64,000 nt of DNA from Variovorax sp. OAS795. Its GTDB lineage: Bacteria > Pseudomonadota > Gammaproteobacteria > Burkholderiales > Burkholderiaceae_C. The position numbers were made by a program, and so were the translations under genes. Below the pieces are notes generated by a model. The model saw nothing but the letters and a program-made list of their open reading frames with translations. It did no database searches and was not told the origin of the DNA. The stretch is taken from assembly GCF_040546685.1 (NCBI RefSeq), contig NZ_JBEPOH010000001.1:2790001-2854000 (forward strand). The letters are read 5' to 3'. Shown in pieces: positions 43,730-52,701 of this stretch; position 1 is the stretch's first letter; each line of letters starts with the position of its first letter.

Positions 43730-45486
43730 CGGGCGCTTGCGGCGTTCATGCCGTCGCGGTGCCGGGCCAGGTGACGCGGCGTCCACGCCATGGGCAGCTT
43801 GTGGACGAAGTGATACCGCGCGACATGAAAGCTCGGGTCGAAGCCGTAGAAGTTGCGATGCATGCGTGAAAGCTCATGAAGGCGGTAGTCGGCGAGAGGG
43901 CGAGCGGTCTCGTCGGCTTCTCGCCGCCGCGCCTTTGCGGCGATCTGTTGCTCGATATTGTGCGCCGCGGCCAGTTCCGTCGCATGGGTGATTGCCAGTG
44001 CCTCGAACTCCGCCGCCGCCGCATCCATGCACCGGTCGATGAGCCCGATCGATTGGGCCTGCGGCGCGCCCAGCGGAAGGCGGCCGGCCATCAGTGCGGC
44101 CGCACGCGCTTCCCCCAGGCGGCGCGGCAGGAGGTAGGTCCAGTACTCCGAGCCATGGAGATTGCCCATGTTCCTGTAGTGAGGGTTCAGCACCACGCCG
44201 CGGTGTGCCCAGACTTCGTCGGCGGCAAGCGCAAGAAAGGCCCCGCCGGCGCCGGCATTGCCGCGCAGCAGCGCAATCGTCAGCCGGTCGGTGGTGCGGA
44301 TGATCGCCTCGGCGAGGTCGTCCATTGCCTCGATGTTGCGCATCGACTCGTCGGCGGCGCTGTCGTCCTGGCGGTACGAAGCCGCCTCGATGCAGTTCAG
44401 GTGAATGCCGTTGCTGAAGAAGTCGACGCCGCCGGCGAGCAGCAGCACGCGCGTGTCGCGGGCCGCAGCCTCGCGCCACGCGGCCAGGAGGCGCCGGCAT
44501 TGCGCGGTCGACATCGCGCCGTTGTAGAACTCGAACGACAGGGAGCCGACACGAGCGCCCGGCGCGCCGAACTCCTGGTAGCGAATCTCGCCCCACTCGT
44601 CGCTCGCACGCTCCAACGGAACGTTCATGGCGGGTAGCGCCTCGAAGGCCGCGCCGAAGGCAAGATCGCAGGGCAGCTTGAAGGCCTTGCCGCCACAGGC
44701 GCCGGCAAGGCTGGCGTGGCCGATCCAGACCGCGCCGTCGATCGTGCGCCGCAGCACGGCCCCGTCGCGGCGGCCGATCAACGCGCCGGGCGGCGAAGCG
44801 TCGAGTGCATCCGGCGTGGCGGCATGCGCGTCGAACACGCGGCATGGCTGGGCGAAGAGCTCGTCCTGCACGCCGGGATGGCCGTCGGCGCTACGGATCT
44901 TCGCGAGCACGGTGGCTGTCGTGTCCTTCGACCAGTCGATGCGGCGTTCGGCTTGGGGCAGCGGGCCGCGCCAGTTGGAAGCCGTGGGCGAGGCCGGGCT
45001 CTCACGGCAGGTGCCGCCCGCCGCGAAGATCGCCACGGCGCGCAGCACCGCCTCCACGGCCGCCTCGGTCACTTCGCGCCGGTACAGGCTGCCTTTGGCG
45101 GCCGTCCGCATCGGGAAGGCTGCGTGCGTCCACACCGGGCCCGCATCAAAGGCCTCGTTCGCCTGCAGCACGGTCACGCCCCAGGCGGGCTCGCTGTCGC
45201 GCACGGCCCAATCGAGCGCCGCGGGCCCGCGGTCGCCGACCGGCCCGGGGTGCACGACGAGGCAGGGCTGGCGCTGCCACACCGCAGGCTGGATCATCCG
45301 TTTCAGGAACGGTGCGATCACCAGCGCGGGGCGGAACAGCTCGATCGCCTCTTCGGTGACGCCGTCGGCAATGTCGAGCTCGACCGAGACCTCGTGGCCC
45401 AGCGCCCGCAACGCGCAGAACAGGCGCTGGCTCAGGCTGTTGAAGCTGTGGCACAGCAGCAGGATGCGCAGGGGGGCCGGCGTCAT
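43726..45486 (-). CDS. hypX: HypX (HoxX) hydrogenase maturation protein
   Basis: This 586-aa protein has an N-terminal formyltransferase-like domain (HPGPVGDRGPAALDWA, QANEAFDAGPVWTHAAFPM) and a C-terminal enoyl-CoA-hydratase-like domain (LIDRCMDAAAAEF), which is the HypX architecture. In aerobic hydrogen bacteria HypX makes the CO ligand of the active-site iron from formyl-tetrahydrofolate. I start at 45486 (MTPAPLRILLLCHSFN). It sits between an unknown small gene and hoxA. Its presence fits an organism that matures hydrogenase in air. Confidence 0.9.
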   Translation of the reverse strand: MTPAPLRILLLCHSFNSLSQRLFCALRALGHEVSVELDIADGVTEEAIELFRPALVIAPFLKRMIQPAVWQRQPCLVVHPGPVGDRGPAALDWAVRDSEPAWGVTVLQANEAFDAGPVWTHAAFPMRTAAKGSLYRREVTEAAVEAVLRAVAIFAAGGTCRESPASPTASNWRGPLPQAERRIDWSKDTTATVLAKIRSADGHPGVQDELFAQPCRVFDAHAATPDALDASPPGALIGRRDGAVLRRTIDGAVWIGHASLAGACGGKAFKLPCDLAFGAAFEALPAMNVPLERASDEWGEIRYQEFGAPGARVGSLSFEFYNGAMSTAQCRRLLAAWREAAARDTRVLLLAGGVDFFSNGIHLNCIEAASYRQDDSAADESMRNIEAMDDLAEAIIRTTDRLTIALLRGNAGAGGAFLALAADEVWAHRGVVLNPHYRNMGNLHGSEYWTYLLPRRLGEARAAALMAGRLPLGAPQAQSIGLIDRCMDAAAAEFEALAITHATELAAAHNIEQQIAAKARRREADETARPLADYRLHELSRMHRNFYGFDPSFHVARYHFVHKLPMAWTPRHLARHRDGMNAASAR

Positions 45487-45487
45487 C

Positions 45488-45967
45488 TCAGCCACGCAGT
45501 CCGGCCAGCACCTGCGCGGCACCGGCCTTGCCCAGGTACAGCGCGAGCCGTGCCTCGATCGTGCCGAGCGCGGCGTTGTAGGCGGCGGCCTGAGTGGCCG
45601 CCGTGAGGGCTGCGGCGATGATGGGAGCATCGGGGCCGAAGTGCGGCCCCAGCCTCGCGATGGCCTCGCGCTTCAACGGTTCGAGCCGATCGGACTCGTC
45701 CATCGGCGGGACGGATGGCGCCGGCACCGGCTGAGGCTCCGGGGCTTGGATCGCGGGCCGCAGGAGGTCGACCAGGCCGCGCTGGCGCAGTTCGCGGATC
45801 AGGACGTCGGCGTCTGGCCCAAGCTTCGCGCGCAGCGCCTGCATGGTGTCCTGGCCATTGACGAGGATCAGCGCCGTTCGCGCCCGGCCGGCCGTCGACC
45901 GTTCGGCCAGCGCCGCACGGCCGGCCTGTGTCTTGACGAAGATGCGCTTGGAGGCGTGGTCGTCCAT
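45488..45967 (-). CDS. unknown protein in the hyp operon, between hypE and hypX
   Basis: This 159-aa protein has no function I recognise. It has a basic, compact N-terminal half with RTALILVNGQDTMQALRAKL and LIRELRQRGLVDLL, which look like a winged-helix unit, a Pro-rich linker near 72-85, and an Ala-rich helical C-terminus. It is 25 bp downstream of hypE and 1 bp upstream of hypX, in frame with the operon, so it is expressed with hydrogenase maturation. No orthologue is known to me in the C. necator hyp cluster. It could be a regulator or a chaperone. Confidence 0.75.
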   Translation of the reverse strand: MDDHASKRIFVKTQAGRAALAERSTAGRARTALILVNGQDTMQALRAKLGPDADVLIRELRQRGLVDLLRPAIQAPEPQPVPAPSVPPMDESDRLEPLKREAIARLGPHFGPDAPIIAAALTAATQAAAYNAALGTIEARLALYLGKAGAAQVLAGLRG

Positions 45968-45992
45968 GTTTGGGCGGCGCCAAGCTGGCCAT

Positions 45993-47036
45993 TCAGCAGA
46001 TGCGCGGCAACTGCTCGCCGCTCAGCCAATCGACGACGCGCCGGCCGCCGAAGCTGGTTTCCATTTGCACGAAGCGGTGGGGGTCCTCGGTGACGCTGCC
46101 GATGCGCACGGCGTTCGCGCCGAGCGGATGCGCGCGCATCGCCGCCAATACCGCGTCCGCGGCGTCGGGTGCGCAGATCGCGACCAGCTTGCCTTCGTTC
46201 GCGACATAGAGCGGATCGAGCCCGAGCAGTTCGCAAGCGGCCTCGACCTGCGGCAGCACCGGGATGGTCGCTTCGTCGAGCAGCATGCCCACGTTCGACT
46301 GGCGCGCAATTTCGTTCAGCGTGGTTGCGAGGCCGCCGCGCGTCGGATCGCGCAGGACACGCACACCGTCCGAGGCCCTGAGCATGGCCGCCACGAGGCC
46401 ATGCAGCGCGGCGCTGTCGGAAACGACCGTTGTTTCGAAATCCAGCGATTGCCGCTTCGAAAGCACGGCTACGCCATGCTCGCCGATCGTGCCCGAGAGC
46501 AGGACCGCATCGCCCGGGCGCGCGTTGGCACCCGAAATGTGGACGCCGGCGGGGACGACGCCGACGCCGGTGGTGCTGATGAACACGCCGTCGCCCTTGC
46601 CCTTCTCGACCACCTTGGTGTCGCCGGTCACCACCGGCACGCCGGCCGCGCGCGAGGCCGCGGCCATCGAGTCGACGATGCGCTTCAGGTCGGCGAGCGG
46701 GAAGCCTTCTTCGAGGATGAAGCTTGCGGCGAGGTAGAGCGGCACGGCGCCGCACATGGCGACGTCGTTGATCGTGCCGTGCACCGAGAGCGAGCCGACG
46801 TCGCCACCGGAAAAGAACAAGGGCGATACGACGTGGCCGTCGGTCGCCATCACGAGCTTGGCACCCACCGGAATCGCCAGCGCCGCGCCGTCGTCGCCTT
46901 GTCGAAGGTACTCGTTGTCGAACGCGGCAAGGAACAGCTCCTCGATCAGCTGCGCCGCGGCCCGCCCCCCGGCCCCGTGGCCCATGTCGACGCATCCGCT
47001 GCGGATGTCGAGCGGACGGATGTAGTCCTTCTTCAT
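45993..47036 (-). CDS. hypE: HypE, carbamoyl dehydratase for CN ligand synthesis
   Basis: This 347-aa protein of the PurM/HypE family ends in PRIC, the C-terminal cysteine that receives the carbamoyl group and is dehydrated to thiocyanate. ATP-binding features include GCVDMGHGAGG near the start and DPTRGGLATTLNE. It overlaps hypD by ATGA. It works with HypF to make the cyanide ligands of the Fe centre. The start at 47036 is fixed by MKKDYIRPLDIR and the overlap. Confidence 0.94.
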   Translation of the reverse strand: MKKDYIRPLDIRSGCVDMGHGAGGRAAAQLIEELFLAAFDNEYLRQGDDGAALAIPVGAKLVMATDGHVVSPLFFSGGDVGSLSVHGTINDVAMCGAVPLYLAASFILEEGFPLADLKRIVDSMAAASRAAGVPVVTGDTKVVEKGKGDGVFISTTGVGVVPAGVHISGANARPGDAVLLSGTIGEHGVAVLSKRQSLDFETTVVSDSAALHGLVAAMLRASDGVRVLRDPTRGGLATTLNEIARQSNVGMLLDEATIPVLPQVEAACELLGLDPLYVANEGKLVAICAPDAADAVLAAMRAHPLGANAVRIGSVTEDPHRFVQMETSFGGRRVVDWLSGEQLPRIC

Positions 47037-48181
47037 GCGGCCACCTCGACTTTGACCGCAATGTCCTTGAAGCGCCCGTACGAGTAGTGCGCGGCGCATG
47101 CACCCTCCGACGACACCATGCAGGAGCCGACCGGATTCTCCGGCGTGCAGACCGTACCGAAGATCTTGCAGTCGGTCGGTTTCTTGACGCCGCGCAGGAT
47201 CGCGCCGCACTCGCAGGCCTTGTTGTCCGGCACCGGCTGGTAGCCCAGGCCGAAGCGGCGCTCGGCGTCGAATTCCGCGAACGCCGGGCGGATCTTGAGC
47301 GCGCTGTACGGCACTTCGCCCAGCCCGCGCCATTCGAAGCTGTTGCGTAGCTCGAACACCTGCGAGACCAGTGCCTGCGCATGCAGGTTGCCGTCACGGT
47401 TCACCGCGCGGGTGAATTCATTCTCGACTTCGGCACGGCCTTCGTTGACCTGCCGCACCAGCATCAGCACCGCCTGCATCACGTCCAGCGGCTCGAAACC
47501 GGCGATCACGACGGGTTTGCGATATTCCTCTGCGAAATGCTCGTAGGGCGCCGATCCGATCACGATGCTGACGTGTGCCGGCCCGACGAAGCCGTCGATC
47601 GGCACGGTGCCGAACTGGCGCACCTCGGGCGATTCGAGAATGTGCGTGATGGCCGAGGGGGTCAGCACATGGCAGCACAGCACGCTGAAGTTCTTCAAGC
47701 CTTCCTGCTGCGCGGTGCGTATCGTCAGCGCGGTCGGCGGCGTGGTGGTCTCGAAACCGATGGCGAAGAACACCACTTCGCGGCCGGGCTCGCGGCGCGC
47801 GATCTCGAGCGCGTCGGCGCCCGAATAGACCATGCGGATGTCGCCTCCGCGGGCCTTCGCGCGAACGAGCGAGAGCCCGCCGGAGGCCGGCACGCGCATC
47901 GTGTCGCCGTAGGTGCAGACGATGGCGCCGCGCTCGAGCGCGAGCTGGATCGCCAGGTCGATGCGCCCGATCGGCAGCACGCACACCGGGCATCCCGGAC
48001 CGTGGATCATGCGCACGTTGTGCGGCAGCAGCTCGCCGATGCCGTAGCGCGAGATCGCGTGCGTGTGGCCGCCGCAGAACTCCATGAAGCTGTATTGCCG
48101 GGCGGGCTGCGCTTCCGCGTGCAGACGGGCCTGGATCTTCTTCGCGATGGCGCCGTCGCGGAATTCGTCGATGTATTTCAT
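47033..48181 (-). CDS. hypD: HypD, Fe-(CN)2CO assembly scaffold
   Basis: This 382-aa protein has the HypD cysteines C36 in FMEFCGGHTHAISRYG and C64 and C67 in GPGCPVCVLP, and a Cys-rich C-terminal cluster region with ACECGAI. It binds a 4Fe-4S cluster and, with HypC, assembles the iron with CN and CO ligands. It overlaps hypC and hypE by 4 bp each. Confidence 0.95.
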   Translation of the reverse strand: MKYIDEFRDGAIAKKIQARLHAEAQPARQYSFMEFCGGHTHAISRYGIGELLPHNVRMIHGPGCPVCVLPIGRIDLAIQLALERGAIVCTYGDTMRVPASGGLSLVRAKARGGDIRMVYSGADALEIARREPGREVVFFAIGFETTTPPTALTIRTAQQEGLKNFSVLCCHVLTPSAITHILESPEVRQFGTVPIDGFVGPAHVSIVIGSAPYEHFAEEYRKPVVIAGFEPLDVMQAVLMLVRQVNEGRAEVENEFTRAVNRDGNLHAQALVSQVFELRNSFEWRGLGEVPYSALKIRPAFAEFDAERRFGLGYQPVPDNKACECGAILRGVKKPTDCKIFGTVCTPENPVGSCMVSSEGACAAHYSYGRFKDIAVKVEVAA

Positions 48182-48423
48182 GGCAGGGCCGCCTCATTGG
48201 CAGCGGCGAGCTCGGACAGCGTGCCGAACATGGCCAGCGTACGGCGGGCCTCCTCGGGATCGATCCGGCCGATGGCGTGGCCGACGTGCACGATCACGTA
48301 GTCGCCGACCACCGCGTCGGGCACCAGTGCGACCGAGATTTCCTTGCGGATGCCGCCGAGCTCGACCAGCCCCAGCGCGCCTGGGCGCAGTTCGATCAAT
48401 TGGGTGGGAATGGCTAGGCACAT
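48178..48423 (-). CDS. hypC: HypC, hydrogenase assembly chaperone
   Basis: This 81-aa protein begins MCLAIPTQL. Its N-terminal Cys2 binds the large subunit or HypD during iron-ligand transfer. The length and GDYVIVHVGHAIGRID core fit HypC. It overlaps hypF by 10 bp and hypD by 4 bp. A second HypC-type protein, HoxL, serves the membrane-bound hydrogenase at 54060. Confidence 0.95.
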   Translation of the reverse strand: MCLAIPTQLIELRPGALGLVELGGIRKEISVALVPDAVVGDYVIVHVGHAIGRIDPEEARRTLAMFGTLSELAAANEAALP

Positions 48424-49562
48424 GGCATGGCTTCTCGTGAGGTGGGGGAGGGGGCGTGGCACAGGCCATGGGCGGCGACCCAGGCCTGGCCCAACGCCAG
48501 GGCCGCGTCGCCGCAGCCCAGGGCTTTGGCCGACACGGCCCGAAGGCCGTGCGCCTGGAGCGCCTGCGTCACGCGGCTGCGCAAGATTGCATTGAAGAAG
48601 CAGCCGCCGCCCAGGCAGACGGTGCGGCATCCGGTCTGGCGCGCTGCTGCGGCAGCCCAGCCCGCCAGGCCCTGCGCCAGCAGGATGTGGAACCAGGCGG
48701 CCGCCTCGTCGGCATTGCGCTGCGGCTCCGGCCAGGCGAACAGCTGCGCGAGCAGCGGGCGAGGATCGAGATACCGCAGGTGGTGGGTGTCGGGCCAGAG
48801 GGCCGTTTCCGCGATGTCGTGCCGGGCAAGCCAGCGTGCGGCTGCCGCTTCGAGGGCCACCGCGGCCTCGGCCTCGTGGGCCTGCCGAATGCTCAAGCCC
48901 AGGGCACCGGCCGCCGCATCGAACCAGCGGCCGGCACTGCTTGTGGTGGGGCAATTCAATCCCGTGGCGAGCATGCGCTGCACGCCGGTCGCAAGCCCAG
49001 GCCCGACGCTCGGCGAGAAGCGGGCAGCAATCCGGTCACCGGCACCGAGCGCGTGCAGGGCGGACGCCGCCATGCGCCACGGCTCGCGTGCCGCGGCATC
49101 GCCGCCGGGCAGCGCCAGCGGCCACAGGCTTCCCAGGCGCTCCCAGCCATGGCCGCTGACCCGCAGCAGTTCGCCGCCCCAGGCGGTGCCGTCGGTGCCG
49201 AGTCCGACGCCGTCGAGCGCCAGGCCGATGACGGGTTCGTCCAGGCCGTGTTCGGCCATCACCGCCGCGATGTGCGCATGGTGGTGTTGCACCGCGATGG
49301 CCGGCACGCCCCATTCGTTCGCCAGCGCGATGGCGATGCGCGTGCTGTAGAAGTCGGGATGCAGGTCATGCGCCACGGCCGCCACCGGCGCCCGGGCTTC
49401 GCCCGCGAGTGTCCGCAGTGAGGCCTCCAACTGGCGGCAGGCCGTGGGGTCCTGCAGGTCGCCATGCAATGAAGACCAGCGCACCTGCCCATCTTCGAAC
49501 AGGCATGCGGTGTTCTTGAGCCAGGCCCCGCTGGCCAAGATGGCGGGAAGCGGCTGTTTCAT
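48414..49562 (-). CDS. hypF: short HypF carrying only the carbamoyltransferase domain
   Basis: This 382-aa protein contains the Kae1/TsaD-like domain of HypF, with the metal-binding VQHHHAHIAAVMAEHG and LALDGVGLGTDGTAWGGE. It lacks the N-terminal acylphosphatase, zinc-finger and YrdC-like domains of full-length HypF (about 750 aa), because an ATG at 49562 starts inside the fold and hypB lies just upstream. C. necator HypF1 is also truncated. It may depend on another HypF for carbamoyl-adenylate. It starts 5 bp after hypB. Confidence 0.9.
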   Translation of the reverse strand: MKQPLPAILASGAWLKNTACLFEDGQVRWSSLHGDLQDPTACRQLEASLRTLAGEARAPVAAVAHDLHPDFYSTRIAIALANEWGVPAIAVQHHHAHIAAVMAEHGLDEPVIGLALDGVGLGTDGTAWGGELLRVSGHGWERLGSLWPLALPGGDAAAREPWRMAASALHALGAGDRIAARFSPSVGPGLATGVQRMLATGLNCPTTSSAGRWFDAAAGALGLSIRQAHEAEAAVALEAAAARWLARHDIAETALWPDTHHLRYLDPRPLLAQLFAWPEPQRNADEAAAWFHILLAQGLAGWAAAAARQTGCRTVCLGGGCFFNAILRSRVTQALQAHGLRAVSAKALGCGDAALALGQAWVAAHGLCHAPSPTSREAMPCA

Positions 49563-49567
49563 CGGCT

Positions 49568-50413
49568 TCAGTGCGCGAGGTGGCGGGCGTCGCCACCCGC
49601 ACCGGCGAGCCAATCGAGCCAGGCGGCCATGCCTTCGCCGCTGGTGGCGGACAGCTGGAGGACCTCGATGGCCGGGTTCACGCGGCGCGCGCCTTCGATG
49701 CAGCGTGCCACGTCGAAGCGCAGGTGCGGCAGCAGGTCGGTCTTGGTGAGCACCATCAGCTGGGCGGCCGCGAACATGTCCGGATACTTGAGCGGCTTGT
49801 CCTCGCCCTCGGTGACCGACAGCAGCACCACCTTGGCGGCCTCGCCGAGGTCCCAGAGGGCTGGACAGACGAGATTGCCGACGTTCTCGATGAACAGCAG
49901 GCTGCGCTCGTCCACATGTGAAGGACCGTGTGCATGGTGGTGCAGCTGCGCGAAGGCCTGTTCGATCATCGGGGCGTCCAGATGGCAGCCCTTGCCGGTG
50001 TTCACCTGGATGGCCGGGACACCGGTCGCGCGGATGCGCTCGGCGTCGAAGCTCGTCTGCTGGTCGCCTTCGATGACCGAAATGGCCAGGGCCGGATGGC
50101 GCGCCCGCAACGCATCGATGGTGGCGCACAGCAGGGTGGTCTTGCCCGACCCGGGGCTGGACAGCAGGTTGAGCGCATTCACGCGGTGCGCGGCGAAGTG
50201 GCTGCGGTTGCGCGCGGCAATGCGGTTGTTCTCGCCCAGGATGTCGGCCTCCAGCCGGATCGTGCGCTCCTGGCTCAGGCCCGGCACCGATACGCGCGCG
50301 GCGCCGGCACCGAAGTGCAGGTCGCCCGGGGGAGCGTGAACGTGCCCATGATCATGGCCGTGATCGTGATCGTGATCGTGATCGATCTCGGCGCATCCGC
50401 AAACGACACACAT
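49568..50413 (-). CDS. hypB: HypB, nickel-insertion GTPase
   Basis: This 281-aa GTPase starts MCVVCGCAE, the high-affinity CxxCGC nickel site, followed by a His-rich tail ([15 protein letters not shown]) for nickel storage. The GTPase domain has SSPGSGKTT (P-loop), then NTGKGCHL, and ends with the C-terminal specificity loop. It works with HypA to insert nickel. It is 12 bp downstream of hypA. Confidence 0.95.
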   Translation of the reverse strand: MCVVCGCAEIDHDHDHDHGHDHGHVHAPPGDLHFGAGAARVSVPGLSQERTIRLEADILGENNRIAARNRSHFAAHRVNALNLLSSPGSGKTTLLCATIDALRARHPALAISVIEGDQQTSFDAERIRATGVPAIQVNTGKGCHLDAPMIEQAFAQLHHHAHGPSHVDERSLLFIENVGNLVCPALWDLGEAAKVVLLSVTEGEDKPLKYPDMFAAAQLMVLTKTDLLPHLRFDVARCIEGARRVNPAIEVLQLSATSGEGMAAWLDWLAGAGGDARHLAH

Positions 50414-50425
50414 GGTGGAGTCTCC

Positions 50426-50773
50426 TTATGAATCTTCGACTTGCAGTTCGAGCACGCGCAGCTCGGTGCCCCCCGTGGCCTGAAGCTGGTGGCTGCGGCA
50501 GCGGGGGCAGGCGTCGCCGCGCCGCGTGATCTCGACGCTGGCGCCGCAAGGCATGCACCATGCGGTGCCGGGCGGTTCGAGGATGTCGATCGACGCACCT
50601 TCCAGGCAGGTGCGCGGTGCGATCGCCTCCAGCGCGAAGCGCAGGGCGCGCGTCTCCACGCCGGAGAGTTGTCCTGCTTCCAGCCGCAGGGCGGTCACGC
50701 GGCGGAATCCCTCGCGGCGTGCCGCGTCTTCGACGAGCTTGAGGATTCCGCCGGCCAGGCTGGCTTCATGCAT
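50426..50773 (-). CDS. hypA: HypA, nickel-insertion protein
   Basis: This 115-aa protein begins MHEASL, where His2 binds nickel, and has the zinc site C-x2-C (AWCMPC) and C-x2-C (DACPRC). It partners HypB for nickel insertion into the large subunits. It overlaps hoxV by 8 bp, so the hyp genes are joined to the hox genes in one operon. In C. necator an extra promoter lies near hypA. None was evident here. Confidence 0.94.
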   Translation of the reverse strand: MHEASLAGGILKLVEDAARREGFRRVTALRLEAGQLSGVETRALRFALEAIAPRTCLEGASIDILEPPGTAWCMPCGASVEITRRGDACPRCRSHQLQATGGTELRVLELQVEDS

Positions 50774-51905
50774 GGGGCAACTCCGCGGTGGCTGTGCGCG
50801 ACTCGACGGCGAAGCGCACGCACGGATCGTACGCGGCCATCAGGATGCGCAGCAATGGCCCGGCCTCGCGGCCCTCGGCCGGCATGCGCTCGAGGGCGTG
50901 CGCCACGGCACCGAGGGAATGAAAGTTCCAGTCGGTCGGGGCCACGATGTCGTAGCCGGCCACGCGCCGGTCGGCGGGCCGCCCGTCGATGCGGGCGCGA
51001 TGGATCAGCAGGCCTCGGGCGGTTTCGACCCACGCCAAGCCTTCACCGGTAGCCGTCTGCAACGCGCCGGTCGCGAGCCACGCGGCGCCACCGCGCTCGG
51101 GTGTGTCGGACAGCGACAGGCGCACCAGATCGGCGATGCGAGCCCCCAAACGTTCCCATGCGCTCGCAGGCGGCTCGGCACGCAGGTCGTGCAGGCGGGT
51201 CCAGGTTCCGGTCTCGGCGCACTGGCCCCGCCAGGTAGGCGCGGCGGCTTCGAAGGCGGTGCCCAGTCCGGCCGCGAGGGCATGCAGGTCCGCCGGGTTG
51301 CCGTGGGGACGCAGCGGCGCGGCTGGCCGCAGGGTGGTCGTCCCGAAAGGAGCGCACGCATCCAGCAGCGCAGGCAGCCAACCGCGCCCGCGCTCGCACC
51401 ACTGCCCAAGCCATTCCGCGGGCTCGCGTTCCCACAGTGCCAGCCAGTCGGACGGCGAGACGCCCAGCAGATCCGCGAGCCAGGCAACGCCTTCTGCGTC
51501 ACCCTTCGACCCCGCGCCGTCCGCCAGCCACGGACAGCCCAGCAATGATGTGCGGCTGCTGTCGGCCCATGCGGGCATGGCGCCGGGTACGTACAGCTCG
51601 ACCGGCCAGTCCAGGCCGATGCGCAGCGCGTGGTCGCGTGCCGTCTCCCGACGCAGCGCGCGCCGCTGCGCAGGCGATGCAATGGCTTCCTGCCCTTGCG
51701 CCGCGGACAGCGCCAGCGTGGCGCACAGGAGATGCGCATGGCCGCACAGGGTGAACAGGCTGGCCAGAAGGTGCGGCGCCTCGGCCGGGGACCGCCCTGC
51801 GAGCAGCACGCCGGCGAGCGCGCGGCGGTTGCTCGCCAAGTTGTGCGGGCGCTGCAGGCCCGGCCTCACCCGCAGCGTGCCGGCAAGGGACTGGAGCGTG
51901 GTCAC
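50766..51905 (-). CDS. hoxV: HoxV/HupK-family hydrogenase maturation protein
   Basis: This 379-aa protein is related to hydrogenase large subunits but lacks their full metal-ligand set. It ends with MAAYDPCVRFAVESRT, where a DPCxRF motif replaces the normal DPCxxC. HupK/HoxV is thought to act as a scaffold during assembly of the large subunit. The GTG at 51905 overlaps hoxT by GTGA. It lies between hoxT and hypA. Confidence 0.85.
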   Translation of the reverse strand: MTTLQSLAGTLRVRPGLQRPHNLASNRRALAGVLLAGRSPAEAPHLLASLFTLCGHAHLLCATLALSAAQGQEAIASPAQRRALRRETARDHALRIGLDWPVELYVPGAMPAWADSSRTSLLGCPWLADGAGSKGDAEGVAWLADLLGVSPSDWLALWEREPAEWLGQWCERGRGWLPALLDACAPFGTTTLRPAAPLRPHGNPADLHALAAGLGTAFEAAAPTWRGQCAETGTWTRLHDLRAEPPASAWERLGARIADLVRLSLSDTPERGGAAWLATGALQTATGEGLAWVETARGLLIHRARIDGRPADRRVAGYDIVAPTDWNFHSLGAVAHALERMPAEGREAGPLLRILMAAYDPCVRFAVESRTATAELPHA

Positions 51906-52447
51906 GGCGCCTGCCTTTGCGTGGCACCACGGCCGAGCAGGAAGCTGCGCCGCGCCGGCGCGGCCACCCCTGGCTCCATTCGGGCGACGAGGGGCCGGCG
52001 CAGCTGCGCCAGCATCGTCGAGGCGGTGGCGATCGCATCGGCCTGGGTGCCAAACTCGAACACGGGCGAGAACAGCGAGCAGGCCTCGAACGATCCGAAG
52101 GCGTCTTCGTGCGCGCCGGTGAAGGCGAACTGCTCCTGTCCGACGTGGCGCAGCCGGCTCGTCCCCACCCGTGCCGGCATGTCGTGGCGCACGAGCGGGA
52201 ACCGCACGAGGTTCATGAACCAGGGCGTCACCAGCACGCCGGCCGCATGGGCGGATTCCGGAGTGCCCTGCACCGCATCGGGCCCGCGCGAGGGTTCGAG
52301 CCTGAAGTCGACAGCCTCGACGCGCAGTGCGTTGTTCATGAAGGGCAGGCCGGCCATGCGGGCACGCGCAATGCCATCGAACAATGCTTCGAAGGCGCGC
52401 GTGCGCAGCGTCAGTTCGTCGTGTCCGTCGCCGTGGGTGTGGGTCAT
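51902..52447 (-). CDS. hoxT: HoxT (HybE/HupJ family) hydrogenase assembly chaperone
   Basis: This 181-aa protein has the HybE/HupJ features MAGLPFMNNALRVEAVDF and VTPWFMNLVRFP, near residue 80. Members act in Tat-linked assembly or oxygen protection of the membrane-bound hydrogenase. The ATG at 52447 overlaps the rubredoxin gene by 4 bp, and the stop overlaps hoxV by 4 bp. Confidence 0.86.
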   Translation of the reverse strand: MTHTHGDGHDELTLRTRAFEALFDGIARARMAGLPFMNNALRVEAVDFRLEPSRGPDAVQGTPESAHAAGVLVTPWFMNLVRFPLVRHDMPARVGTSRLRHVGQEQFAFTGAHEDAFGSFEACSLFSPVFEFGTQADAIATASTMLAQLRRPLVARMEPGVAAPARRSFLLGRGATQRQAP

Positions 52448-52701
52448 GGGCCGTCCACGTTGTCGAGCACCATGAACTGGTCGGCGTCGCCATCGCATTG
52501 GGGGCAGCGCCAGTAGGCCGGCAAATCGGTGAAGGCCGTGCCGGCAGCGATCTGCCAGGTCTCGTCGCCCGCTGCCGGGTCGTACACCCACCAGCAGATC
52601 TTGCATTCGAGCCGCGCCGACGCGCCCAGCTTCGCGCGGTCGCCCAGATAGCTCCCCTCGAAGCGCCCAGGGCCGGCCGTGGTCACGTGCTCTCGATCCA
52701 C
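52444..52701 (-). CDS. hoxR: HoxR rubredoxin
   Basis: This 85-aa rubredoxin has both metal motifs: CKICWWVYDPAAGD and WRCPQCDGD, which bind one iron. The spacing fits rubredoxin HoxR/HupI of hydrogenase operons. It is needed for full activity of the oxygen-tolerant enzyme in air in C. necator. It overlaps hoxQ by 19 bp and hoxT by 4 bp. Confidence 0.93.
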   Translation of the reverse strand: MDREHVTTAGPGRFEGSYLGDRAKLGASARLECKICWWVYDPAAGDETWQIAAGTAFTDLPAYWRCPQCDGDADQFMVLDNVDGP

